A DNA stretch of 64,000 bases from positions 992,001 to 1,056,000 of the forward strand of contig JAHRBC010000007.1 of assembly GCA_022702545.1 (NCBI GenBank), in the 5' to 3' direction. Source of the stretch: Phycomyces nitens (taxonomy: Eukaryota; Mucoromycota; Mucoromycetes; Mucorales; Phycomycetaceae). The notes under the pieces were generated by a model. The model was not told the DNA's origin, ran no database searches, and saw nothing but the letters and a program-made list of their open reading frames with translations. Below are positions 1 to 11,915 of this stretch, one piece after another (the stretch's first letter is position 1; the number at the start of each line of letters is the position of its first letter). The translations under genes and the position numbers were made by a program.

Positions 1-1040
1 TTATGGCAAGAACGTGATAAGCTTTGTCTTTAAATATTTTATATACACCCTGTCTAATTGCTTATATATATTATTTAGTAACAAATATTCAATATGTTTA
101 CAAACAAACCAATCACCAGCTTAACTTTGGCATGAAAAGGTAACTATCTATACAATATCAACAATAAATCATTTATTTATTTTAATATATATATTACTAG
201 GCATATCATGTCCTGTATTAATGGACTCATTCTACAAGACTGGGTTTTTGGTGCAGAGCTGTTTAATACTACGAAACGATCCAGGGCTACTGTATATAAT
301 GTAAGTATTGTGATTCATAATATCGCATTTAAACAAGTACTCATTATAATTTATCTTTTGCCTCTGTATTTACATCTCAAATGCATTTATTAGGCAGACT
401 AGTCTTACTTCAGATTAATCGTAAGTTTCTATCAAACAGTATTAATATAACCATTAGTTTTATCAAAGGAGAGAATCGCATTTTAGAAAAGCTAGCTAAA
501 GAAATATTTTATCAAATAAACAAAAATTGAAAATTTTTCAAATCTATTGATCCTGTAAAATAATAAACAAATGGGGCCTGTCTATCCTGGCAGTTTTTAT
601 CCTTTCTAAGCTACAGAACCAAGTTTTATCATTCTTTAAGCACTGTAAAAGCAGTTTTCATTATTTTTTACAAGCACTGCAATAGCAATTTTTATCTTTT
701 TCATGTGGCTGAAGTAGAATCTATGCCCTGTCAAATAAACAGTAGAATGGATATTAAATCCGTGCTTTTGAGTGGTCTGTATGTTCCAGTAGAATCGCTT
801 TATAGATGGTCTACAAGAGTATATAAAAGGGTGCAATTACTGAGAGTAAACTGTAATTGCTCTATAGATTTAACGTTTTGTGTATTGGGCGTACAATTTA
901 GGAATCTATAATGAGATTCTATTCACTTGTTGATGGGATGGTAGGCCTCAATGGTATATGTAAAAATGGATTGTTGATCAAAATGAAAACCCACTGTGAA
1001 TAACATGAAAATTGATTTTCCCTATATATAATCTTTAATT
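1..1040. other. AT-rich stretch without a recognisable gene
   Basis: Only short open frames of low-complexity composition are visible here on both strands. I see no domain motif, splice-supported coding exon, RNA gene or terminal repeat. Confidence 0.5.
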
Positions 1041-1325
1041 TTGATTTACATAAAAATATTTGATTTTCCCAGTGTGTGGAACGTAGTCCTCTCTCATTTC
1101 TGGCCATCATGGACCTTGGAAGGTGTCCGCAAACTTCTTGTCTTTGGATCCATCCCTCACAGCCTACCATCTGACAACTCTCAGGTTTTGCTTGCAGTTG
1201 TCACTGCTAAAGAAATCTGGAGTGCACACTGGCTCTTTGTCTTTGAGGATAAGACTTTCCTACCCGGAGTAGTAGCTAAAAAGATATCTTGGGCTATAGA
1301 AAAACACATAGTCTCTATAGTTTGA
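1041..1325 (+). pseudogene. LINE-like reverse transcriptase C-terminal tail (remnant)
   Basis: This short frame ends with a tract containing IWSAHWLFVFEDKTFLP followed by a stretch of small hydrophobic residues. Such an 'IW..HW..VF....F.P' tail recurs at the C-terminus of Mucorales non-LTR retrotransposon polyproteins, from my general knowledge of those proteins. A second tract with the same pattern lies at 51798-52100 (AIWRHHWTHTFDEASCVP). The reverse transcriptase core is absent, so this is at best a 5'-truncated or decayed copy. A solo LTR sits 38 bp downstream, so this spot has collected insertions repeatedly. The family assignment is by pattern only. Confidence 0.4.
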
Positions 1326-1363
1326 ATCCTTTTTCTCTTATTGGAATTTTCTAGCTTCCCACC

Positions 1364-1649
1364 TGTGGTATACACACCACAGTTGAGTGAAATACAGACT
1401 CCACAACCGATCTCCAGTTACTACTTGCTAATGACCCTGGCAAGTTAACATCTCAGGAGCAGTTACACACCAGGCACACGTACACTTCACACTGCTACAG
1501 TGATAACCAACCATTACACGACGGGGACTTTAATTACAAGGGAATTTGAATAATAGTATATAAGCAATAATAATATTCTTTCTTCAATAAACAACACTCT
1601 CACAGTATTCTTATTTCCCCTAAAAGATACTAACAAACCATATACCTCA
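1364..1649 (+). mobile_element. Solo LTR (286 bp) with 5-bp target duplication CCACC
   Basis: The block starts TGTGGTATAC and ends ATACCTCA, the TG...CA form of retrotransposon LTRs. It is flanked on both sides by CCACC (1359-1363 and 1650-1654). Inside, in + orientation, are a TATA-like AGTATATAAG near 1556 and AATAAAC near 1587, matching a U3-R-U5 order. No internal retrotransposon region is attached, so it is a solo LTR left by LTR-LTR recombination. Confidence 0.75.
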
Positions 1650-1826
1650 CCACCCATTTCTTTGTTCGAGCTTTTCTACTCACTGTACTCTCTCTTATTC
1701 CTTCCCATTTTAACTCAAGTCCATGTCTATAGCAATCTAAAAGCTGCATGCTTTGCGTGATGGCAGATCAATACAATACAAAAAAAAACATAATTATAGT
1801 TTATTTGTTGCTTTTTATAGTTAAAA

Positions 1827-1848
1827 TAGAGACAATTTTAAATTTGCT
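1827..1848 (+). repeat. Left terminal inverted repeat of Harbinger element
   Basis: These 22 bases are the exact reverse complement of 7502-7523. The match weakens immediately outside and inside, so this is the conserved core of the terminus. Confidence 0.75.
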
Positions 1849-2020
1849 CTAAAACTCATTACCAAAAAAAGAATTTTTTTACAAGGACTGTTTTACATTT
1901 TAAACCAAGGCCCACCTTATGCAAATGATACGTTTTGCAGGATATCATCCTAAAGGAAACGAAATGAACACACATAATATATTGATATTATTATCATTTA
2001 TAAATCTCTTGCCTTTCTAT

Positions 2021-2042
2021 ATTATTATTATTATTATTATTA
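2021..2042. repeat. ATT trinucleotide repeat
   Basis: A run of seven consecutive ATT units lies about 30 bp upstream of the Harbinger transposase start codon. Confidence 0.85.
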
Positions 2043-2917
2043 TACTTACCAATATTCTTCAAATCTCATAAAATGAACAACTTTTTTGAAAACGAACAAC
2101 ATCAAGATGGTGATTATACTTCACAAGAGGAGCAAAGTGGTTCCTCCAGAAGAGCCCCTAGAACCAATTACACCAGACTAAACCTGAACGCTCTTGGTGA
2201 TGGTGCTTGTACATACCTTTTCCGTTTCACTTTGGATGAAATTGAGACAATCACCACTGCACTTGGGCTGCCTGAAATATGTTGCTTTTTGAGTATACAA
2301 GTTCGCAAAAACTATGGGTTTGCCATGCTGCTAAATCATTATAGCTTTCCTAGACATGTGGGTGATATGTCTATACTTTTTGGGATGAGTCCGATGAACA
2401 TGTCTGTTGTCTGCAGAGGGATGGAGAGCCTTGTTTTTGAACAAATAAAGTGGGGTGTCTAATTCAACGCCAAGCAGTTCAGTCCAGAGAACTTGAAGAA
2501 GTTTGCCAAGGCCATGCATGACAAAGGTGTCGCATTCCCAAATGTCATTGGGTTCATTGACGGTACAATGCAAGCAGTATCTTGCCCAAGCCACAGCGAA
2601 GAAGACCAAAAGGCTTTGTACAATGGCTGGAAGCATCTTCATGCTTTGAAGTTCCAGTCAATTGTTACTCCAGATGGGATAACCAGCAGCATAATTGGTC
2701 CCTATGCTGGCTCAAGACATGACCAGAGTGTGTATTTCTCTTCAAGGACTGAACAAAGAATTTAGAGATGTCTCAATATCCCATCTGGTTATGGGTACCC
2801 TTATGTGCTGTATGGCGACCCTGGATACATGTCGTCCAAATGTTTGTTCTCGCCACTTGGAGGTGTAAGACTTACTGGTAAAGTAACACAAGCTGGTGGG
2901 AAATTATAAACAGTGTA

Positions 2918-4266
2918 CAGTCACAAACAATAATGTTAAATAAATTTAAATAAAATTAATTTAGCAAATATCCATAGTCTTTAATCAAAAAGCAATTGTT
3001 CTACAAATAATACAGCTACAGAGTCTATATTTTAGAAAAATAAACTTGAAGATGTTTACTTAAGAAATATAAAATAAAAAATAAAAATTCTAGTATTTTG
3101 TGTTGCCTCCACGGGCATCAATTACTGCTTGGCATTGGCTCTGCATACTCCTGACCAAGCGTCCTGCAAACTCCACGTCTAGTCTCACCCATTCCTCTTG
3201 CAAGGCGACTTCCAATTCGTCCAGAGAGTTGATGGAGGGTCTTCTCTTGTCAACTAGCTTTTCAAGAGCACTCCATATATGCTCAATGGGGTTTAGGTCA
3301 GGACTTTGGGCTGGCCAGTAGTCAAAGCCTCTGATCCAATAGATACCCTTCCACCATTGAGCATATCCACCTGTGTGGCAACTTGCACCATCTTCCTGAA
3401 GAAGGAAATTCTTCCGTTCACTCTCGGTAAGAGCGGTATACCAAGGATAAAAAGAGTTTGCCAGGATATTGACATATTCATCCTGGTTTACACTTTTGGT
3501 TTTGATCATCTTTAAAGGGCCAAATCCTCCAGCCCAAAAGCACCCCCACACCATAACTCCTCCTCCACCCCACTTTACTGTAGAGATGGTATGTCTTGCT
3601 TCATACCTTTCTCCAACCTTTCGAAGTACTTGTTTGGCTCCATCATTACCTTCCAAGCAAAAACGGGACTCGTCCAACCATATCACGTTGCTCCACTGTT
3701 CAATGGACTAATCTACCTTGTCTTTGGCCCAATGAACTCTTAACTCCTTGTGAAGTAGAGTCAAGCGAGGCTTGTGTGCAGCAACACATGATTTGAAGTC
3801 AAGGCGCTTGACATACTCAATCACTGTGTTTTGGCAGACATCGATTGACATTTCAGCTAATGCCTTTCTCAGTTGATTATACGAGGCAAATGGATCGTCC
3901 CATATAATTCTTTCCAGATGCCTCTCAGCTCTCTCGTCTATCTTTCTGGGTGTGCCAGTTGATGTATGAGGTAAAGGATTACCACGTTCCTTGATACGTC
4001 GTTTAATTGTTTGCACACTAGGCAGACTTATCTCGACAAGCTCTGCAATCTTGCTGAGGGTAAGATTGGCCTTTGAGAGATAGAAAACTCCCCAATATTT
4101 TCTTTTTTCTCTTGGGATATAAGGTCCTCGTGAGTGTTTTGTAGATTCTTGGGTAGACATGTTAGTTTGTTTGATGAATTTCTCGTGAATGAAGATTTTT
4201 ATTGAGGAATGAGTATAAATTTTTATTGCTTTTTTTAAATTTATTTAACATTATTGTTTGTGACTG
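2918..4266 (-). mobile_element. Tc1/mariner transposon, copy 1 (1349 bp)
   Basis: Perfect 33-bp terminal inverted repeats begin CAGTCACAAACAATAATG, and a TA lies outside each end (2916-2917 and 4267-4268), the hallmark of Tc1/mariner integration. It encodes one transposase on the minus strand. It is nested inside the intron of the Harbinger transposase and is therefore younger than that element. Confidence 0.92.
3090..4160 (-). pseudogene. Tc1 transposase with one nonsense codon
   Basis: The frame covers 357 codons including stops, a normal Tc1 length. The N-terminal half has paired helix-turn-helix character (SKANLTLSKIAELVEIS; SVQTIKRRIKERG). The catalytic triad is visible: Asp in VIWLDESRF, Asp in HTGG...WPAQSPDLNPIEHIW, and the Glu 34 residues on in NPIEH (DD34E). 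A single in-frame TAG at 3710-3708 falls where related transposases have Trp, just before the IEQW...DESRF block. Everything else is intact and both terminal repeats are perfect, so inactivation is recent. Without readthrough the copy cannot make a complete enzyme. Confidence 0.88.
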
Positions 4267-4617
4267 TATTAATTATGTGTAATAGAGGATGACAAGTTGA
4301 TAAACAAGAGCATGTCAAAAATGAGAATAGCTGTGGAGTGGGAGTTTGCCGAAGTTGAGAAGTACTTCAAGTATTGCAAGTACAAGTATGCAATGAAGAT
4401 GGGAGAGAATGAACCTGGAGTTGTCTACATTCTCTCAACTGTTTTCAAAAACATGTTGCATTGTGTGCATCATGGTGGATCATCCACCAATGCATACTTT
4501 GGGTTGGAGCCACCAACAATTGAAGAGTATATCTCTGGGTTAAGAAGAGATAAGATTGATGGAGAAGATGAAGATTATATAATCTAATAAAAACAAAAGA
4601 AAATCTTATAATATTAT

Positions 4618-7270
4618 TTATTTAATTTTGTTTGCTAACTGCTCCAACAGCTTCTCAATGTTGGTGAACTGGCTTTCCATGTTAGTGAACCAGCTTTCCA
4701 TGTTGGTGATCCGCTTCTCTTGGCCGGTGCTAAGGGACCCACTGTCCTCTCTATTCTGGCAATCACCAAAGGTTGCTTCTGTCTCCACTGGGACTTCTGT
4801 CTCTCAAAAACTGCCAGAACTACTGGCAGATTCCTCAACTGGAGGGGAACAGCTCCTAGGCTTGTTGTTCCTGGCATTTGCCTCCTTGTCCACACACTGG
4901 CAATCACGTATTTCTTTCCGGATATTCTTTTTGTGATTCCCAAATGATCCAGCCAAGGCTCTCATGGACCGCTCCATATTTGCCTTACAGTACTTTCTCT
5001 CAAGAACCTTCTCTCTTCCTTCTTTCTTAAGATCATCATACACTACAAAAGTCTAAGGGTATTATGTAGATAAAACTTATAAAATAAGCTACTTAATTGT
5101 ATAGTTTTACTATTCTTTTGGTAATATATAATCGTGATCTGTAGTAGACTAAAAAGATATGGGGGTGAACTGAATCATCCTACCTACTGGTATACAAGAA
5201 TCCAATGTAGAATATTTAAATGCCCTCAAACAGTGCAAAACTTAAATATACATTGTAGCCACAATATATTCCTAGTCGATCTACCCTTTTTTGCATTGTA
5301 TTTTACAATACACAGACAGTTTGTGTCAGGGGAGATTGACCACTTACAAACAACCAGTTTTATCTTTCATTATATTTTATAGTGGGTTTTATAATATGTT
5401 TTAACAGTCCATCAAGGATGATTATAGACTATTGCAAGGTAATTGTAGTTATTCTATGCAAACAAGCCTCTCTGGTTTGTTGTTTTTTTGGAGCAATAGA
5501 TTCTGAAAATTTTTATTTTTTGTTTTATTTGATAAAAAATACATTTGCGCTATATATTCTAGTCTCTAGATTATTTCTTTGGTATATCTATTCTACCAAT
5601 TGATATTTCTTGGTCGGCACCATCAACTGGTTCTTAATAGAGCCAGGATACTTACCTAGCGGAGAGAAAGCCAATACTGTCTAAAAGTAAAAGAGAAGAT
5701 TGTTAGTAAATTATTTTTATATAAATCATTCATTCTTATACTTACATTTTTAATATAATAAACAGAACATTTGATAGACTCTCTGTAATATACCAATAAA
5801 TGATTATTGTCTAATAGATATATATTAATATTTGTAGATAAACAATATGTAATACTAAAATATTAGTCTACTTACAAGATATAGCCATTGGAATGGCCAG
5901 ATAATTTCAATCGGGTATCCATATAAGAGCATAGCAAGATATCTGTGATAGATGTTATTAAAGAGGACATATTTATAATATAAAAGGTTTACCAGAATAT
6001 TATATTGAGATGGATAGAAAAATAGAATTTGCAGCTATATATAAAAGAGTGATTTGGTTAATAAAAAATAGCTTTAGCATAATATGATCTTACCTTTGGA
6101 TATACAGCCAAGTGCAATAGAGAGCCCCATAATATATTTATAAGCAGTTACCTATGAATAATAAAATATATTGAGTAAAAAATATATTCACAAGAGAAAG
6201 AAAAGAATTAATTACCAGAGTATTTTGCGGTAATATTTAGGCACAAAAGAATATAAAAAATAAAAAGGAAAAACAAATACTTTGTATTAAAAGGCTGTTT
6301 AACCCTGATAAAATGCGGGCAATAAAAATGATAATCCAAAAGAATATGCCTGCCGTCATTTTCATATCTTTGTAATTTATAGTTTATTAGGTTGAAAAAG
6401 ATGTCTAGATATAGAACAAGAGTGTACACAATGCTGCTAAATAATAATAAAACTACAAGACAATTCATTATCTTCAGTCAACTTATTTACTTGCAAGCAT
6501 ACAGGTCATATTTCTCTTCCTTCTTATGAGAATAAACATGATAATAATTGATTTGTTTATTATTTCTACTCCAATTAATTTAATGATATAGTTACAAGAA
6601 GTAGAAATAAATCACAAACAAATATGACATCTAAAAGGCTCTACTTTATTATTCTATCCAATAGAGCATATTGAATAATATAATCGCCGTCAAAAATAAA
6701 AAAGTTTATTATGTTTAACTTCATTCTACTAATGGTAAGATAATATAGTAGTTTGCTATGAATGAAACCACTCAATTTTTGTAGTGATAAGAATTCTTCT
6801 ATGTTTCCAAAGATACCAATATATGTTTAGTTGGCATAGTAAAAATATTTCTTACAAATTAAATATACCTTTTTGATGATCTCATAGACAGTCTTCTCTA
6901 CTTCAGATCTATTCCTGTTTGCACCAGAAAGAGATGTGACGTTTGACTCCTCAAAGCTTTTTCCGTAGCTTCTTACAAGTCGATCAACTGCACGGCAACA
7001 GGAGTCATAACTCAATGGTGGATCACTGGGATTCACCCCGCTCACACTGGCAAGGATTTCTTCCCATGCTTCGTTGTGCTGTCCTCTCTTGCAAGCAGAT
7101 GGGAAGACGTTGGCATACTCTTTTAAGAGTGCCAACTCTTTCTTGTCGGTCCAGAAACCATTTACTCTGGGAGGCTTGTCTTCTTTAATGGGCAAAGAAG
7201 GGTTACATTCCTTGAAACGGATATTTGTGGTGCTGCTTTCAGCATTAGTGTTTGTTCTTTCTTGTGACAT
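4618..7270 (-). pseudogene. Harbinger second ORF: Myb/SANT-like DNA-binding protein
   Basis: Exon 1 (7270-6869) contains a Myb/SANT-like helix block (FWTDKKELALLKEYANVFPS; WEEILASVSG; YDSCCRAVDRLVRSYGK). Exon 2 (5052-4618) continues in frame (VVYDDLKKEGREK) and ends in repeated NMESWFTNMES/NIEKLLEQL heptads suggesting a coiled coil. The splice pair is AAG|GTATAT at 6869/6868 and CCTTAG|ACTTTT at 5053/5052. Such proteins bind the transposon ends and import the transposase. One TGA at 4806-4804 interrupts exon 2 where an Arg (CGA) fits. Only 30 bp separate its stop from the convergent transposase stop. The 1.8-kb intron is anomalous. Confidence 0.6.
5053..6868. other. 1.8-kb foreign insert in the intron of the Harbinger second ORF
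   Basis: Introns here are usually 50-85 bp, so this one most probably holds inserted DNA. I found no terminal repeats delimiting it. On the minus strand several short stretches bounded by splice-like signals occur: a hydrophobic frame starting at 6468, and pieces near 6150-6095, 5948-5880 and 5673-5620. The third reads as a membrane-like segment (IEIIWPFQWLYL). They suggest a decayed multi-exon membrane-protein gene or a captured fragment, but I could not join the pieces in one frame. Confidence 0.4.
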
Positions 7271-7501
7271 GTTGGTAAAATATTATCTTTGTATGAAAGA
7301 TAAAGTAGAATATGCAAAAATTACAAAAAAAACATCATATAGCCCTTTAACAATGCAATATGCATGAATTCTGTTGCTCAGCAAATTTTGCAAATTATTG
7401 TCAAGATGAGTGTCCAAAAAAAGGTGGTTTCACATTGGTTTCAAAAAAAACCTTCTAAAATTAGAAATTTCCTCATATTTTCTGCATAATAAAAATATCA
7501 C

Positions 7502-7523
7502 AGCAAATTTAAAATTGTCTCTA
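7502..7523 (-). repeat. Right terminal inverted repeat of Harbinger element
   Basis: Exact reverse complement of 1827-1848. It lies about 230 bp beyond the start codon of the Myb/SANT-like gene, at the expected outer edge of the element. Confidence 0.75.
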
Positions 7524-7846
7524 ATATAATAACCAAAAGATACAATCTGCTCTATACCTAATAGAATATTCTTTACATTATCATCAGTGCCAAAATGAGA
7601 AAAGCTGGTTGAGTTGAATTATTCTTAATTTTATATCAAATAACACACCCACTGATTTTTTACACGTTTTAGGCAATTATTTCGCTAAAAAAAATTATTA
7701 TTGGCTGTGAGTTTGTAATCACTGTTTTTTTGTACTTTTGGTCTATTTTTTGATATATTTTTTAATCTCCTATGCTTTTCTGGGGGTTTATCTTAAAATA
7801 AATAATAGCTAACCAATTATATTTTATCACTGATATTGAAGCATTT

Positions 7847-10800
7847 TTACTGGATAATAAAAAGATGGGCATTCAGAATTAACGACCAATAGGAACCGAA
7901 TTTTGATACATTAATTACATGAATGTTTCCATGCCCATTAACGACAAAGCCAAAGTCCATAACCTCTTTGCATTTCAGAGTTGTATCCACAGGGATAATC
8001 TCACAAGGTCGGATATGCGGGTTTCCACAAGAATCAGTGCAAAAACCAGGAAGAGAAGAGCAAATATCATAGTCGGCTGTAACTAACAAGTACTTTTGCA
8101 AGCTAAAAGATCCATCTTGATTTCTCAAGACTTTACCAAGCAACAAGGTATTGCCATGCAAAAAGAGTCCAGTTAAGCCATCAACTACTTGGGACTTGTT
8201 GATATAGTAGCTGTTGGTTTGGTTCTTTCGAGCACCAAAGAAGTGCTTGTTGAAATCCACGTTTTCAGTCTGCAATCTTTGGATCAGAGAACCACTTTCG
8301 CCACGGACTAGGCATTCTTTCTTAACACCATTTTCTTTCCAGGTCTTGGTATACACAAAGGATAGACCGTTGAACAGTTGCCGGCACATGAACTGCTTTC
8401 CAAAACGAGTGGCGACATCGCGAGAAGTGTACTGTCGGTTCGTCTGGAAAAGATGTTCACGGATGAACTTGTTGAACTGTTCAGAACTCTTGGTCTCGTA
8501 CTGAAGGGGGCATCCGAATCTTTGTATATCGTCGACCAAATGGTGGAGCATGTGTATCTTGGGGCGCAAAGAGAACATGGGGGCTTTCCAGAACTTCCAA
8601 TCAAGTGTTGATCTAACATAAAAAGAGATCTCGTGAAATTTGATAATGCAACTTGTAAAGAATGGATATACACATCAGAGCCACATTCAATACCATGAAG
8701 GTATATCAAAGAGGTCAACTGTCCCAAGTAGGTAAAGCATTGCATAAAGACATCAAAACGTTCAACTTGTTCAGAGAATACAGTACCAAGAACCGTAGGT
8801 AAAACCTGTATGAGCTGCTTATAATCTCGGCCAACGAATGAACCACTGTGGCGAAGATTATTCCTGAAAGTTCTTGAGTACGCAGAGCTGTTTCTGCTAG
8901 ACATAATCGCTCTACCAAGACGATCTCTTTCTGAAGGTTTAAGAACTTCCTTCAACAGATAGTCTACCAGATATTTAATGCAACCAAGTGGGACAGTATG
9001 GAGCACCTCTACTGGACAATCTTGGGCTGGGTCAAATGCACCTAAACGAAGAAACTTTTCACTACCATTGACAATAAAGCTATATGTATCAGACATAACC
9101 TTGTACTTTTGAATATCGGTTCCTTTCAATTGAACAGCATCACGGAAATGTGCCAAGTGCTTCTTGGGATACTCATGAGATATGTACGTATCAGATGAGT
9201 TTGGCATTGATCGGACAAGACCAGAAAGCGTAGAATGTTTTGGGCAGAAACATTTACGGCATGGATATCTGGAGTTGGTACCCTTGTGCATAGCCAACTG
9301 CGAGTGTCTAGGATTGTCCGCCATCAAAAAGAGAAGAGGGGCGACAAGAAGAACGTATTCATTATGATCATATGAATATACTTTGATACCACGTTCCAAC
9401 TGAGCAAGATTATCAACAATTGGGCCTAGCATATCGACAGCTCGCAGATTTTTATCCGATGTGCAGACAAACAAAGTATTCTCTCGACGACTTCTTTTTT
9501 CCAAAGACATGGCGCCAAGGTACATTAAGTAGCTGTCAAAAACATTGTATTGCTTTGACTTGTTTCCAGAAGTATCGTCAGACCAGAGGATGATAGGAGC
9601 AACCACAACCTTCATATATCGTGCACCATTATGAGAAGAGCTGGGATAGGCACATTTGAATCCATTAGAGGGACAAGCTCCAGACCAAAGACAAGTGATA
9701 TGGGGATCAAGGCCATCGTGAACCAGAGACAACCTTCCGTTACTGTCATAGACTACTGTACAGCCATTTCCTCTGAACGACTGATCCTTTGGAATTGGGC
9801 AAACAAGTTCATTCAATGGTACCAAGTACCTCTCCGGAAGGATCGCAAAGTTGGTAGTCAATCCAGTCATTATGCCAAGTTCGATATTGTCGAGAGAGCT
9901 GCTTAGGAAACGGAACAATTCAACAAAAGCCATCTTTGAATTGTCTCCAGAAACAGTTTGGCCTTCTTTGGTGAGGAACTTGCTCAATAGCCAGCAGTAG
10001 CCATGTCTGTCTTTTGCAATATCACCAATCCAATAGTCCTGGCCGTTAACTGTCATCATGGGTGTTTGAAGACTTTCATGATGTTTCCATTTATCACCCT
10101 GATTCAAGTTCATGATCTGGCCAGTCGTGAAATCAGGGAGGGTAGATATTTGGTCAATCATACCCGGTGTGGCAGCAATGTTCTTCAAGTACTCAGAGGG
10201 CTTGTTCATGAAGAATGCATGCTCTTCTCCATCCTTGTTCGTTCCTTTGCATTTGACAGGACTGAGAACTGGGACCTTTGACTTGATGCGACTTTGGAAA
10301 TTGAGGATTCTGTCAGGGGCTGGTAAGACTAATGTCTCCGTAGATTCCTCTTGCAACTTCAAGGTGAGCTTCAGCAGATAATGGATCTTCTTCACCATGC
10401 GTTCCGAGCAAAGGTCTTCATCACCATAAAAGAATGCGTGGAGCAATCCTTCAACGCTGGACTTGAATGGATTTGTCATATCCACAATGTGATCCACTTG
10501 TTCCGTTCGGCTCGTTGCATAATTCAATCGACCAATATCCTCTTCAGTAGTGTCTGAAACGGCATCATACGATTGATCCTCAAAGCTTCTTGACAAAGGC
10601 AGAATCGTATTGAGAAGGAGTGCTTCATCAATTTGGGGCAGTACAGAGTCTGTTTCATTGTTGTCATCTTCATCCGAGTTATAGACATCGGCGTCTGACA
10701 TATCATCGTATTCATCATCATTCTGATCATTGTCTTGGCTATCTTCATCACCAGAATCATTTTCGTTGTCAATATTAGGATCATAATGCTGAAAAGCAAA

Positions 10801-11175
10801 TTCACCAAGGTCAATAGACATAGAACGAGAGGGGTCTACTGATTCATCAAGATCAGATCCAGTCATCGAGATGGGACTATTAAAAGTCCTAATATTAATA
10901 CATAATACTTATGGTTTTATCAAATAAACTTACTTCTCCTGCTTCCAAGAAAACAACTTCTTGAAATACTCGGAGTCCACCTTTTCTGGATGCTTCAACC
11001 TCACATGCTGGCGAAATGAGTTAAAAACACGGACTTTTCTATCCTTGCACCATGGACACGTTTGCGATTGTCTGATCTTGTTAACCCTGAGGTTAAGGAC
11101 GCTTGAAGAACCAGTATTGTTTTTGTTGTTATTGTTATTGTTGTTTTTGTTGATGTTATTGTAATTGTTGTTCAT
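7847..11175 (-). pseudogene. CACTA-like transposase with N-terminal C2H2 finger, frameshifted
   Basis: Exon 1 (11175-10934) starts with an Asn-rich leader and a C2H2 finger (CPWCKDRKVRVF...FRQHVRLKH). A 57-bp intron (10933-10877) leads in frame into an acidic linker and a large tnp2-like body. Seen there are ILWSDDTSGNKSKQYNVFDS, a block resembling plant tnp2 (LLFLMADNPRHSQLAMHKG) followed by a Cys/His cluster (YPCRKCFCPKH), and DPAQDCPVEVLHTVPLGCIK. Near 8605 the frame shifts by one base: the long frame degenerates after ...LDQHLIG, while the true C-terminus (MFSLRPKIHMLHHLVDD... to 7847) continues in another frame. Total length is about 1,100 residues. The protein would excise and integrate the element using its 17-bp ends. 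The family is known in fungi; the exact clade is not certain. Confidence 0.7.
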
Positions 11176-11789
11176 AATTATAGTGTATGAAAGGACTTTA
11201 ACAATTTGTTAGAAACAAAGGTGGGCTAATTTATAGAATTAAGGAACCTTTTGACGTAAGTTAATGCTAGTCACAATTGTCATTACGTAGGAATTTCCAA
11301 GCAATTCTTATTTTTGTCTTATGTTTTTCACGTTCTAAACAAAAGAAAAAATAAGATGACTCTATTACATCAGCTTATTAATGCTAATCATTTACTTGTA
11401 TGACATTACCACGTAACCTTCATAGTAAGAAAAGCTTAGCTTCATACTTTCACACGAAAAACACTAGGTATGATAAAACACGCGTTACATTTACCTTTAC
11501 TAACTTTTTTATCATTAGTCAATAGGTATTGTTATATGTATAGACTTACCGAGAAATACAAGCCTTATACTTGGTATGTACGTATGCTATTATCTTATTT
11601 CCACATTATATGTATACATCATTTACTTATCATTGCTACATTTATAGGCCCTTCATCTTGTCTTTCCATTGTAAAAAAAGGTATTTATATTATTATCCTA
11701 AGGATATACATGCTCAGCATAACTAACTCATCTACTGTACTGTAGGTAAGTCTCTTAGACATCATTATGGCATTACTATGAAGCATTTA

Positions 11790-11915
11790 GTAGTGTAGCT
11801 ATTGCAGCCTGTGTAGTAGGCTATGCAGTAGGCTGTGTAGTAGGCTATACAGTAGGCTATACAGTAGGCTATACAGTATGTAAATAGTATGTAAATAGTA
11901 CGTAAATAGTAGGCT
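11790..11915 (+). repeat. Subterminal tandem repeat cluster (AGTAGGCTATAC units)
   Basis: Five or more imperfect 12-bp units of the form AGTAGGCTRTRC are followed by GTAAATAGTATGTAAATAG units. They lie 220-350 bp inside the right end of the CACTA-like transposon. I found no matching array near the left end. In CACTA elements such repeats are binding sites for the accessory transposition protein, which is the likely role here. Confidence 0.65.

Larger units (their letters stand above)
2878..4285 (+). other. Transposase intron enlarged by a Tc1 insertion
   Basis: The boundaries are GT at 2878-2879 and AG at 4284-4285. Removing 2918-4266 plus one TA leaves a 57-bp intron, the size usual for this genome, with a branch-like ATTAAT near the acceptor. 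Confidence 0.7.
2073..4587 (+). pseudogene. Harbinger DDE transposase, two exons, disrupted
   Basis: Exon 1 is 2073-2877 and exon 2 is 4286-4587. The first catalytic Asp lies in GFIDGTMQA (about 2548), a second in GPYAGSRHDQS (about 2700), the conserved YGDPGY follows at about 2811, and the catalytic Glu lies in RIAVEWEFAEV in exon 2. These are features of the DDE_Tnp_4/Harbinger family. The donor GTAAAG at 2878 and acceptor TAATAG ending 4285 join as ...VRLT|EDDKLINK... in frame, giving an intron of 57 bp once the Tc1 insert and one TA are removed. The copy is inactive: TAA at 2460-2462 interrupts the frame, and around 2745-2765 the frame shifts and hits TAG before recovering. Normally this protein cuts at the terminal repeats together with the Myb-like partner encoded convergently at 4618-7270. 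Confidence 0.75.
1827..7523. mobile_element. Harbinger-type (PIF/Harbinger) DNA transposon, disrupted
   Basis: A 22-bp perfect inverted repeat (1827-1848 and 7502-7523; core AGAGACAATTTTAAATTTGC) flanks two convergent genes: a DDE transposase on + and a Myb/SANT-like protein on -. This two-gene layout is typical of PIF/Harbinger elements. The exact ends and the usual 3-bp TWA duplication could not be fixed; TTA/TAA triplets lie at both ends. The copy is dead: both genes carry stop codons, a Tc1 element (2918-4266) sits in the transposase intron, and 1.8 kb of extra DNA sits in the intron of the second gene. The extra DNA explains the length of about 5.7 kb; without it the element would be about 2.6 kb. 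Confidence 0.7.

Noticed and set aside
8214..8611. Two + strand frames of 77-96 codons
   Set aside because: Shadows of the CACTA-like transposase coding region on the opposite strand.
10524..10814. Met/Ile/Thr-rich minus frame
   Set aside because: Out-of-frame reading of the Asp/Glu/Asn repeat of the transposase linker.
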